A DNA stretch of 6,934 bases from an uncultured Porphyromonadaceae bacterium (GCA_947176355.1 CAMWQY010000140.1:1-6934), one strand, 5' to 3'. Positions 1 through 6,917 are shown, numbered from the stretch's first letter. The notes: a model not told the origin generated them from the sequence alone. Numbers and translations are program-made.

Positions 1-242
1 TCATCGCTGAAAGAGATATCGATTCCGGCTCCTTCCTCCATAGCCACTTTTAGGCCGGAAGATGTCAGAAGTCCGCATGCCTCGGGAGTAAGCAGCATTC
101 GAGTCTCATCAGTATCAGCATAATTTGCCAGCATTGCTATGTCGATGCTCTCTCCGCTATTGAGCATGTTTGCATGCATCAAAAGAGGTTCAATCTCTAT
201 GGTAGTGGTTTCACTCTGAATTGCTTCCTGATTCATAATCAT
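1..242 (-). CDS. N-terminal fragment of an alanine dehydrogenase / NAD(P) transhydrogenase alpha family protein
   Basis: The reading frame is open from an ATG at 242-240 to the window edge, giving about 80 residues; the rest of the gene lies outside. A second in-frame ATG two codons later (236-234) is equally possible, as neither has a Shine-Dalgarno. I chose the longer one because the bases before it are A-rich. Residues 46-80 (ETRMLLTPEACGLL, then VAMEEGAGIDISFSD) match the start of the AlaDH/PNT N-terminal domain, whose usual form is E-x-R-V-A-L-T-P-E followed by a V-x-V-E-x-G-A-G and F-S-D stretch. Arg48 would be the conserved substrate-binding arginine. Family members oxidise alanine to pyruvate with NAD, or form the NAD-binding half of transhydrogenase. 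The preceding 45 residues are unlike the usual short KE-containing start, so the exact subfamily is uncertain. The gene has its own promoter. Confidence 0.7.
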   Translation of the reverse strand, partial: MIMNQEAIQSETTTIEIEPLLMHANMLNSGESIDIAMLANYADTDETRMLLTPEACGLLTSSGLKVAMEEGAGIDISFSD

Positions 243-261
243 TAGATTTTTTAGGTGAGTC

Positions 262-280
262 CGGGGCTTCTTTAGCTCCG
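262..280 (-). promoter_or_regulatory. Small hairpin at the predicted 5' end of the alanine dehydrogenase-like mRNA
   Basis: On the minus strand the sequence CGGAGCT-AAAGA-AGCCCCG forms a seven-position stem with one A/C mismatch and a five-base loop. It begins at about the start site expected from the -7 box at 294-287. No T-run follows on either strand, so it does not read as a rho-independent terminator of aroK. A role in message stability is inference; a chance structure is possible. Confidence 0.4.
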
Positions 281-286
281 CAAAGG

Positions 287-318
287 CAAAATTAACAAAT
301 TATTCCAATTTCTCCAAA
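287..318 (-). promoter_or_regulatory. Bacteroidetes-type promoter for the alanine dehydrogenase-like gene
   Basis: Reading the minus strand, TTTG (318-315) is followed after exactly 20 bases by TAATTTTG (294-287). This fits the Bacteroidetes housekeeping sigma consensus, TTTG near -33 and TAnnTTTG near -7. The predicted start site is around 280-282, about 40 bases before the ATG. The -33 box lies within the last codons of aroK, so the two genes are packed together but separately transcribable. Readthrough from the upstream operon is also likely, since no terminator separates them. Confidence 0.75.
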
Positions 319-833
319 TAATTTTTGATAAAGTCATCTACTGTCTCTGCTATTTGAGTTTTGTTTTCAAGGCGTTCGCCCGAAATAATGATTGAAGCTT
401 GATCGTAGAATGGCTTTCTTACTTCCATGTGCTGGCGTAGCGTAGAAATGATTTCCTCCTTAGGTTTTCCTGCCATAAGAGGACGCTTGTTGCCTGCCTG
501 GATTATCCGGTTGGCTATTACGTCGTCTGATGCTTGGAGGCAAACGGTTGTGCCGCGTGAATTCATATATTCCATGTTGTCGCCGAAGCATGGTGTGCCT
601 CCGCCACAAGATATTATTACATCTGACATTTCACCCACTTCACGGAGCATGGCATTCTCAATGCGTCGGAATTCTTTTTCCCCTTTGGTGGCGAAAATTT
701 CCCTTATAGTAGTATGAAAGCGCTGTTCGATGTAGAAGTCAAGGTCGATATGTTGAAGACCGGATTTCCGTGCCAAGGCGCGTCCGAATGTGGTCTTGCC
801 GGATGCCATGTAGCCTATTATGAAGATGGTCAT
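300..833 (-). CDS. aroK: Shikimate kinase
   Basis: This cytoplasmic enzyme phosphorylates shikimate to shikimate 3-phosphate with ATP, the fifth step of the shikimate pathway to chorismate and the aromatic amino acids. At 177 residues it has the usual length for the family. The Walker A loop is GYMASGKT (residues 7-14), the DLD pair is Asp30 and Asp32 (magnesium and shikimate contacts in homologues), FRRIE at 55-59 supplies the shikimate-binding Arg56, CGGG at 76-79 is the glycine-rich Walker B and substrate segment, Arg117 in RPLM is the lid arginine, and Arg139 in VRKPFY is the second conserved substrate-site arginine. All expected residues are present, so it should be active. The start at 833 puts the P-loop at the normal distance from Met1. 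It is last in the minus-strand run, 47 bases after the histidine kinase gene, with no promoter consensus in that gap. Confidence 0.96.
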   Translation of the reverse strand: MTIFIIGYMASGKTTFGRALARKSGLQHIDLDFYIEQRFHTTIREIFATKGEKEFRRIENAMLREVGEMSDVIISCGGGTPCFGDNMEYMNSRGTTVCLQASDDVIANRIIQAGNKRPLMAGKPKEEIISTLRQHMEVRKPFYDQASIIISGERLENKTQIAETVDDFIKNYLEKLE

Positions 834-880
834 GTCAATGAGGAAGGGTTTTGTTGAAGGTTGAAATATGTTTGTGATAT

Positions 881-2110
881 TTAAGTTGAGGCGTGAGGGA
901 GTTCGATGCGGAAGGTGGTGCCCTGTCCCAATTCAGATTCTTTTACGTAGATGCGACCATCGTGGTACTCCTCGATGATACGCTTGACAAGAGTCAGACC
1001 AAGACCCCATCCCCGTTCTTTAGTAGTGTACCCCGGATTGAAAACCTTGGCAAAGTTCTTGCGTGGAATCCCTTTTCCCGTGTCGCGGACATCTATCCAG
1101 ACAAAATCTTTGGTTGAGCCGGTGGTAATATGGATTTCTCCTACCCCCGCCATAGCATCTACGGCATTCTTGGTGAGGTTTTCCATAACCCACTCGAATA
1201 GACTTGCGGAGACCATCACGCCATAATCGTCTTCTCCGAAGTGGAAATTTAACGACACTTTCCCCGAAATTCTGCCTCGCATATATTCAAGTGAGCTCTC
1301 GATAGTCTGATTTAGGTATTCCAATTCTAAAGAAGGCCTGGACCCAATCTTGGAGAATCTTTCTGCAATCTTGGAAAGACGCTTCACATCCTTGTCTATC
1401 TCTGTTGTCACTTCCTGGTCTATGCCGCTTGCCTCAAGATACTGGCTCCATGCCATCAAGGAAGATATCGGGGTCCCGAGCTGATGAGCGGTTTCTTTCG
1501 ATAGTCCTACCCATACCCGGTTTTGCTCTGCCTTCTTGGTATAGACCACTGCTGTATATATTATCAGCACCAGCACAATCATCACTGCGAGCACTACGTA
1601 TGGATACCAGCTCAGTCGGCGCAGTAAAATGGAATCTTCGTAATAAATATATTGATTGATTCCGGGATATACCTCCACTTTGATAAAATGGGGATTCGTA
1701 TCCATAATCTTGTCAAGACTTTTATTGCCGACAGCCTTTCGGAGTCTTTTCTCCAGAAATTTTTGGTTGCGTTCACTAAGGTCGGAAAAAACTACGTGCT
1801 CCCCATCCGCCACGCGGTCGGGGAGCTCGTAGTTTCGGTATTCAAGTATGTTCTTATCCGCGTCTGTCACCATCACAGGGATGGAATTGTTTTGGGCTAT
1901 GATGTTGAGGAGAAATTCAAAGTCAGCGTTACCCTCTGTTTGAGCCATCTTTTCTGTTGCGGATGCCCAAATATTCATTCTCTCGCGTTCCTGGATCGAA
2001 AGTTGCTTCACCAGATTAGTCGATATTATTAAGAAAATAATGACCGAAATCGTAGAGCAAATGAGAAAAATAGTTTTTCCGTATTGATCAGAAATGACGG
2101 AGAGTTTCAT
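881..2110 (-). CDS. Orphan membrane sensor histidine kinase
   Basis: A 409-residue kinase of a two-component system. TM1 is about residues 13-33 and TM2 about 168-190, enclosing an extracytoplasmic sensor region of about 130 residues whose PVMVTDADKNILEYRN stretch (78-93) looks PAS/Cache-like. After TM2 the H-box ETAHQLGTP (206-214) carries the likely phospho-accepting His209. The ATP-binding domain follows: N-box ENLTKNAVDAM (310-320), G1 box DTGKGIP (343-349), F-box around FNPGYTT (357-363) and G2 box GWGLGL (367-372). All catalytic boxes are intact. No receiver domain or response regulator gene is present in the window, so its partner must lie elsewhere. It starts 11 bases after the stop of the membrane coiled-coil gene, suggesting co-translation and perhaps a shared job. 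The signal it senses cannot be read from the sequence. From memory, similar kinases with a TNxLVxxL...ER segment after TM1 are common in Bacteroidetes. Confidence 0.92.
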   Translation of the reverse strand: MKLSVISDQYGKTIFLICSTISVIIFLIISTNLVKQLSIQERERMNIWASATEKMAQTEGNADFEFLLNIIAQNNSIPVMVTDADKNILEYRNYELPDRVADGEHVVFSDLSERNQKFLEKRLRKAVGNKSLDKIMDTNPHFIKVEVYPGINQYIYYEDSILLRRLSWYPYVVLAVMIVLVLIIYTAVVYTKKAEQNRVWVGLSKETAHQLGTPISSLMAWSQYLEASGIDQEVTTEIDKDVKRLSKIAERFSKIGSRPSLELEYLNQTIESSLEYMRGRISGKVSLNFHFGEDDYGVMVSASLFEWVMENLTKNAVDAMAGVGEIHITTGSTKDFVWIDVRDTGKGIPRKNFAKVFNPGYTTKERGWGLGLTLVKRIIEEYHDGRIYVKESELGQGTTFRIELPHAST

Positions 2111-2121
2111 AAGCCTGAAAT

Positions 2122-3549
2122 TTAGACGAACTTAATTCTTGCTTTCTTCGACACGCGGCATGTATTGTCGGCAAAAATTGCCTCTCCGGGTTGGAGAGTG
2201 ATGATCTCAGTCGCAATGTCTGCATCTTCAGGATTTTCTATCACGCATCCTCCTTCAAGCCATTGAGCCACATTGTCAATGAGGCGATCAAGAATGTCCG
2301 GATCGTTGACCACCCTGAAGAGACCGTGATGGCCATCCGGGATATCCATACGATAGACGGAAGACTCGACATTAAGAGATCTTGATGCCTTTACGAAAAG
2401 TCCTTTCGAATTTACATATCCGAGGAATACTACAGGCGGGAGGGAATTGGGGCGAGCGGGAGAAACATTCGGTTTTTGTGGAGCTTGAGTAGCCTGGACC
2501 GGTTGACGTTGAGTGGGTTGCTGAGCTCCTTGAGGCGCTCTTGAAGGCTCTGCTTGACGCTCTGCGTACTTTGGCTGTTCGCTACGACTTTGCCTTAGTG
2601 TGGCGAGTTCTCGTTTAGCTGCTTCGAGTTCTCTACGCAATGCATCCGATTCATGCTTGGCAGAGTCAAGGTCTCGTTCAAGAGCCTCAGTGTTGGCCTT
2701 TAGTTGCTTGATTTCATCATTCTTAGCTATAAGAGAATTCGCATATTGCTCTCGCATCTTATTCTGCTCTTCTTTTGCAGCTTTCTTAGCCTCACGGATT
2801 TCCTTTTCTCCGGCTTTATGGTCAGCAAGAGAAGCTCCGGTGTCCTTCATACTCTTTGAAGCGTATACGACAAGCCAAATGACGACGCCCACGAGCACAA
2901 CGAGAATTCCGATATACCATCCTGTATTGCTTGATTTGCGTGGTTGCTCATCTATCACGCCTGAATCGGCTTCTGCCTGAGCTACTGCGTGAGCTACCTC
3001 AGCCTCAGCATCTGCTTCATTTAAAGGAGCGTTGCCAGAAGGAGAATTTGTATCAGTAGTATTTGCAGCCGGAGCTTCGGCTGCTGGAGCTGCTGCGGCA
3101 GCTTCAGCAGCAGGTTTCTGCTCGGGAGTGTTTGCTTCAGCAGGTTTTGTTTCAGCTGCCGGGGCTCCTACATTGATTTTATTTAGGTTTTTGGCAAGGA
3201 TGCTTAGACATTTCTTGCCATCCTCTTTAAGTCCGGGTGACTTGAAAAATGTAGAACTCCAATACTCCACGAGCTTGTTCTTATCCCAAGAAGCATAGTC
3301 TTTGGGCATAGCCACAGCATTGAAACTCTTGATATTTTCTTGCTCCTTAGCCTTCAGCGACTTGCTGAGCTCGCTGACGCTTGAGGGATTTATCTTATCC
3401 AGATAGTCTGAACCATTGTTGGCATAGCGGAGATAATGTTTGGCAGCAAGTGCACGTGCCTGCTCCATCTCTTTGTCCGTAACGGCAAAAGACGGAATAG
3501 CGGTGACCACGGCCACCGCTATCATGAATATTTTGAGGAAGTATTTCAT
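2122..3549 (-). CDS. Unrecognised inner-membrane protein: exported helical domain, Ala/Pro linker, TM, coiled coil, C-terminal beta-rich domain
   Basis: I do not recognise this 475-residue protein. Visible parts in order: a signal peptide at 1-22 ending SFA; a charged, helical-looking region at about 24-125 with one cysteine (Cys114); a low-complexity Ala/Glu/Pro linker at 128-170 continuing as an acidic Ala-rich stretch to about 200; one strong transmembrane segment at 211-230; a long charged coiled coil at about 245-322 (repeated LERDL, LRRELEAAKREL heptads); a Pro/Gln linker at 323-372; and a compact C-terminal domain at 373-475 ending KKARIKFV. An exported N-terminus plus one membrane pass puts the coiled coil and C-terminal domain in the cytoplasm; lysines just after the segment agree with this. 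The C-terminal end resembles, from memory, a domain recurring in Bacteroidetes coiled-coil proteins. It lies 10 bases after yebC and 11 before the histidine kinase gene. Function is unknown; a signalling or scaffolding role is only inferred from this context. Confidence 0.85.
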   Translation of the reverse strand: MKYFLKIFMIAVAVVTAIPSFAVTDKEMEQARALAAKHYLRYANNGSDYLDKINPSSVSELSKSLKAKEQENIKSFNAVAMPKDYASWDKNKLVEYWSSTFFKSPGLKEDGKKCLSILAKNLNKINVGAPAAETKPAEANTPEQKPAAEAAAAAPAAEAPAANTTDTNSPSGNAPLNEADAEAEVAHAVAQAEADSGVIDEQPRKSSNTGWYIGILVVLVGVVIWLVVYASKSMKDTGASLADHKAGEKEIREAKKAAKEEQNKMREQYANSLIAKNDEIKQLKANTEALERDLDSAKHESDALRRELEAAKRELATLRQSRSEQPKYAERQAEPSRAPQGAQQPTQRQPVQATQAPQKPNVSPARPNSLPPVVFLGYVNSKGLFVKASRSLNVESSVYRMDIPDGHHGLFRVVNDPDILDRLIDNVAQWLEGGCVIENPEDADIATEIITLQPGEAIFADNTCRVSKKARIKFV

Positions 3550-3559
3550 TTGCGGGGTA

Positions 3560-4279
3560 TTATTCTTCTGCTTCCTTCATATTGTGGAATACGTTCTGCA
3601 CATCGTCATCGTCTTCGAAGCGATCGAGGAGTTTTTCGATACTCTCACGCTGTTCCGGGGTCACTTCCTTATAGTCTGTCGGGATTCTTTCAAACTCTGC
3701 ACTGACTATTTCCATTCCGGCACTTTCGAGAAACTTCTGGATATTGTTGAATTGGTCGAATGCTCCGTAGATGAGCCATTCTTCCTCTTCTGCTTCAAGT
3801 TCAGCATCGAGATCCATTAGTTCGAGCTCGAAATCCTCAAGGCTTGTCTCTGGATTGGGTTTTACGTGGAATACACTCTTATGGTCAAAGAGGAATGAGA
3901 GCGAACCCTGTGTGCCGAGTGAACCACCATGCTTTGTGAAATAGCTGCGTACGTTGGCCACTGTGCGCTGGTTGTTGTCTGTTGCAGTTTCTACTACGAT
4001 GGCAATTCCGAATGGTCCATATCCTTCGTATACAATCTCCTTATAATCAGACGCATCCTTGTCGGTAGCTTTCTTGATGGCGCGTTCGATTGTGTCTTTG
4101 GGCATGTTGGCTGCCTTTGCATTGTGCATGAGCATGCGTAGACGAGGGTTCATATCCGGGTCCGGACCTCCGGCCTTTACCGCGATAGTGATTTCCTTAC
4201 CAATACGGGTGAATGTTCTTGACATATTGCCCCAGCGTTTGAGCTTGCGGGCTTTACGGAATTCAAATGCTCTTCCCAT
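3560..4279 (-). CDS. yebC: YebC/PmpR/TACO1 family protein
   Basis: A cytoplasmic protein of 239 residues, near the usual family length of about 240. Members are generally annotated as DNA-binding transcriptional regulators; the mitochondrial relative TACO1 activates translation, and recent bacterial work ties YebC proteins to relieving ribosome stalling. The N-terminus MGRAFEFRKARKLKRWGNMSRTF replaces the MAGHSKWANIKHRK type of Proteobacteria, and I associate it with Bacteroidetes. Conserved family segments are GGPDPDMNPRLR (37-48), the N-A-K-A-A-N-M-P-K region (53-61), YEGYGPFGIAIVVE (84-97), TDNNQRTVANVRS (100-112) and HGGSLGTQGSLSFLF (117-131). Acidic tracts at 146-167 and 221-226 are prominent. 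The start is fixed by the conserved first residues. It follows pheT by 38 AT-rich bases and precedes the membrane protein gene by 10, so it is probably co-transcribed. Its targets are unknown. Confidence 0.95.
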   Translation of the reverse strand: MGRAFEFRKARKLKRWGNMSRTFTRIGKEITIAVKAGGPDPDMNPRLRMLMHNAKAANMPKDTIERAIKKATDKDASDYKEIVYEGYGPFGIAIVVETATDNNQRTVANVRSYFTKHGGSLGTQGSLSFLFDHKSVFHVKPNPETSLEDFELELMDLDAELEAEEEEWLIYGAFDQFNNIQKFLESAGMEIVSAEFERIPTDYKEVTPEQRESIEKLLDRFEDDDDVQNVFHNMKEAEE

Positions 4280-4317
4280 GATTTATTGTTTTCTGTTTTC
4301 AGTTTTTTATTTAAAGA

Positions 4318-6813
4318 TTAGCGGAGTTGAGCGTTTAGTTGCTGTTGGAGATTCTTGATTATCTTGTCCATAACTCCGTCTATCTGCTTGTCCTTGAGTG
4401 TATTCTCGGGGTCTTGGATAGTGAATGCCACTGCATACGATTTCTTTCCTTCCGGCAGATTCTTGCCTTCGTATACATCGAAAAGACGAATGTCGCGCAG
4501 CAGCTTCCCTCCTGCTTTGCGTGCACAAGCCTCTACTGCATCGAATGCTATCGATGCATCAAGAAGCAGAGCGAGGTCGCGCCTTACTGGCTGCGTCTTC
4601 TCAAGCGGAGAGAATGTAGTCTGGAACTTAGCTGCAAGCTTGCAGAGATAGGTCCAGTTGATGGATGCATAGCACACTTCCTGTTCAATGTCAAGTGCCT
4701 TCAACGTCTTTCTGCTAAGTATGCCTACGACTGCCAAAGGTTTGCCGCTTCGGTGAGAAATCTCCAGTTTTGCTGAAAAAGTAGCGTCGGAAGTCTGTGT
4801 CATCTTTAGTGAAGACTCTGCAATGCCTACTTTGGCGAAGATATTTAAGACTGTCGCTTTGAGATCAAATACAGTGGCTTGTTCTGCCTGGCGATTCCAA
4901 GAGGCACTCTGAAGATTGCCGGTCATCCAGATAGCAAGCTCAGTATGCTCGGAATATTGAGCCAGTGGTCGCTCTTCGGTCTTTTCCTTAGTTGGGTCAA
5001 AAGTATAGACATTCCCGAATTCATAGAATTTCAAGTCGGAAGCCTTACGGTTGACGTTGTGAGCTATGCTTTCAAGGCCACCAAAGAGTAATGTCTGACG
5101 CATCACTCCGAGATCATTGCTGAGAGGGTTCATGACCTTCACTGAGTTCTCAAGTGAGAAGTCCGGATTCCCGTCATAGTATTTCACGGCAGTGAGTGAA
5201 TTGTTCATTATCTCGCGGAATCCTTGACCGGAGAGGTCGTTGCTTACTACTTGCTGCAATGAGTATGCCTCGTCGACTGGCGTACGCTTGGAGAGATTGG
5301 CGTGCATTTCCGTACCGAACTCCACATTGTTATAGCCATAAATACGTAGGATTTCCTCGACTACGTCGCAAGGACGGGTGACGTCTACGCGATAAGTCGG
5401 CACCTTGATAGAAAGAATGTCGGGATTTTCAGTATCCTTAACTTCGAATTCAAGCGCGCGAAGAATGCCTGTGATGATATGTCGTGGAATTTCCTTTCCA
5501 ATGAGCCTGCAACAATACTCGATAGAGAAATCCATTTCTACAGGCTTCACAGGATCCGGGTAACAGTCTACGACTTCACCACAAATTTCTCCCCCTGCAA
5601 TCTCACGGATGAGTACGGCAGCCAATTTAGCCGCATATACGCATATATTGGGGTCAGTGCCGCGTTCGTAGCGGAAAGAAGCGTCTGTGCTAAGACCATG
5701 ACGGCGAGCCGTGCGGCGTATTGAAGTGGGATTGAAGTAAGCGCTTTCGATGAAGACATCCGTGGTGGCTTCTGTCACTCCGGAATCAAGACCTCCGAAT
5801 ACTCCGGCGATACACATAGGTTTGGCTGTGTCGCAGATCATGAGGTCGTTTTCGTTGAGTGTGCGTTCAGTCTCGTCGAGAGTAGTGAACTTAGTGCCGG
5901 CAGGGCATGTGCGTACGATAATCTTCTCGCCTTCCACCTTTGCCAGATCAAAGCAATGGAGCGGTTGCCCGATGCCGAGGAGTATGAAGTTTGTGATGTC
6001 TACAATTGAATTGATTGGACGTTGTCCGGCGGCAACAAGGAGATTTTTAAGCCATTCCGGTGATTCTCCTACCTTTACGTTGCGAATGGTGACACCGCAA
6101 TATCTTGGACATAATTTGGCATCTTCCACTTCCACAGTCACGCCGCCATCCTTGCGGTCGACAGAGAAAGAAGAGATATCCGGAACACTGATTTCCGGCA
6201 ATTCTACAGCACTCTCGTCCCCTTTTTCAAGAATGCGCGCCCATTGATAAGCTTTAAGGTCGCGTGCACAGCCATAGTGGCTTGCCGCATCGACGCGGTT
6301 TGGTGTGAGTTCCACTTCAAGTCGATAGTCACTTTCAACGTTGAAGTAGACAGAAGCTTCTGTGCCGACAGCGACATCGTCAGGGAGTACCATGATGCCG
6401 GAATGGTCGTTGCCGAGACCGATTTCATCCTCGGCGCAGATCATGCCGTGGGATTCCACACCTCTCAATTTCCCCTTTTTTATGGTGATTTCTTTATCGC
6501 CGTCGTAGAGAACTGTGCCGATTGTTGCGACTACCACTGTCTGCCCGGCGGCAACGTTTGGAGCTCCACATACGATTTGAATCGGGTCTCCGGCGCCTAT
6601 GTCGACAGTAGTCACGTGCATGTGGTCGGAATTCGGATGAGGCTCGCAAGTCAGCACCTTGCCTATTTTGAGACCTCGCAAGCCTCCGCGTATGGATTCC
6701 ACTTCCTCAATCTGGTCGCATTCAAGACCTGTTGAAGTGAACACTGCCGCCAATTCTTTGGGCGACTCTTTGAAACTGATATAGCGTTTAAGCCACTTGT
6801 ATGAAATGTCCAT
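4318..6813 (-). CDS. pheT: Phenylalanine--tRNA ligase beta subunit
   Basis: The large subunit of the alpha2-beta2 enzyme that attaches phenylalanine to tRNA-Phe in the cytoplasm; the catalytic alpha subunit (PheS) is not in this window. At 831 residues it is full length, slightly longer than the E. coli protein (795). It starts with the typical MDISYKWLKRYI, followed by an EMAP-type tRNA-binding OB fold (about 42-155), the B3/B4 editing region (about 212-390, with CPRYCGVTI at 235-243 and RHGLSTDASFRYERG at 371-385), the B5 domain (about 425-495, ending RIYGYNNV), the catalytic-like core (about 500-735) and the C-terminal anticodon-binding FDX-ACB domain (about 738-830, with PVRRDLALL at 742-750 and YEGKNLPEGKKSYA at 781-794). 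No truncation or missing domain is seen. It is the first gene of the minus-strand operon and has its own promoter and a structured leader. Confidence 0.97.
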   Translation of the reverse strand: MDISYKWLKRYISFKESPKELAAVFTSTGLECDQIEEVESIRGGLRGLKIGKVLTCEPHPNSDHMHVTTVDIGAGDPIQIVCGAPNVAAGQTVVVATIGTVLYDGDKEITIKKGKLRGVESHGMICAEDEIGLGNDHSGIMVLPDDVAVGTEASVYFNVESDYRLEVELTPNRVDAASHYGCARDLKAYQWARILEKGDESAVELPEISVPDISSFSVDRKDGGVTVEVEDAKLCPRYCGVTIRNVKVGESPEWLKNLLVAAGQRPINSIVDITNFILLGIGQPLHCFDLAKVEGEKIIVRTCPAGTKFTTLDETERTLNENDLMICDTAKPMCIAGVFGGLDSGVTEATTDVFIESAYFNPTSIRRTARRHGLSTDASFRYERGTDPNICVYAAKLAAVLIREIAGGEICGEVVDCYPDPVKPVEMDFSIEYCCRLIGKEIPRHIITGILRALEFEVKDTENPDILSIKVPTYRVDVTRPCDVVEEILRIYGYNNVEFGTEMHANLSKRTPVDEAYSLQQVVSNDLSGQGFREIMNNSLTAVKYYDGNPDFSLENSVKVMNPLSNDLGVMRQTLLFGGLESIAHNVNRKASDLKFYEFGNVYTFDPTKEKTEERPLAQYSEHTELAIWMTGNLQSASWNRQAEQATVFDLKATVLNIFAKVGIAESSLKMTQTSDATFSAKLEISHRSGKPLAVVGILSRKTLKALDIEQEVCYASINWTYLCKLAAKFQTTFSPLEKTQPVRRDLALLLDASIAFDAVEACARKAGGKLLRDIRLFDVYEGKNLPEGKKSYAVAFTIQDPENTLKDKQIDGVMDKIIKNLQQQLNAQLR

Positions 6814-6842
6814 AAAGGTATTGTTATCGGTTGTTTAAGCAC

Positions 6843-6880
6843 GTTGGAAGAGACGATTTTTCGTCGTCTCCCGTTTCAAC
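6843..6880 (-). promoter_or_regulatory. Strong hairpin at the 5' end of the pheT operon leader
   Basis: On the minus strand a perfect seven-base-pair stem, GAGACGA (6870-6864) with TCGTCTC (6856-6850), encloses a seven-base loop CGAAAAA. Two G-T pairs extend it, and beyond a small internal loop GTTG (6880-6877) can pair with CAAC (6846-6843). The predicted start site falls near the outer edge, so the mRNA would begin in a structured element. No T-run follows, and the roughly 65-nt leader encodes no phenylalanine-rich leader peptide, so classical pheST-type attenuation is not supported. A stability or translation-control role is inference. It could also belong to an upstream gene outside the window. 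Confidence 0.6.
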
Positions 6881-6883
6881 TTG

Positions 6884-6915
6884 CAAAAGTACAAAATAAT
6901 TGGGTAATATGCAAA
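6884..6915 (-). promoter_or_regulatory. Bacteroidetes-type promoter of the pheT operon
   Basis: On the minus strand TTTG (6915-6912) is followed after exactly 20 bases by TACTTTTG (6891-6884), matching TTTG-N20-TAnnTTTG, the Bacteroidetes housekeeping consensus. The predicted start site lies near 6877-6880, about 65 bases before the pheT ATG. No equally good match lies between pheT and aroK, so this is the likely promoter for all five genes of the run. Confidence 0.8.
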
Positions 6916-6917
6916 TT

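Noticed and set aside
243..299. Rho-independent terminator after aroK
   Set aside because: The GC-rich stem at 262-280 is not followed by a T-run on either strand and lies just downstream of the next gene's -7 box.
427..717. Plus-strand open frame of 96 codons opposite aroK
   Set aside because: It lies wholly antisense to a shikimate kinase with every motif intact, and its translation shows no recognisable domain.
834..880. Possible separate promoter for aroK in the 47-base gap after the histidine kinase gene
   Set aside because: No TAnnTTTG match with a correctly spaced TTTG is found there on the minus strand.
2600..3298. Plus-strand frames opposite the coiled coil and Ala-rich linker, giving Ser/Ala-rich products
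   Set aside because: Their low complexity mirrors the biased codons of the real gene on the other strand.
4280..4317. Possible promoter or terminator between pheT and yebC
   Set aside because: The gap is A-rich on the coding strand, but has no TAnnTTTG box and only a three-base-pair stem, so neither can be supported.
4307..4528. Minus-strand frame of 73 codons overlapping the end of pheT
   Set aside because: It is an out-of-frame reading of the FDX-ACB coding region; the Arg/Ser-rich product looks like a frame shadow.
6244..6735. Plus-strand frame of 163 codons opposite the 5' part of pheT
   Set aside because: It is antisense to the conserved tRNA-binding domain of pheT and has no promoter or recognisable motif.
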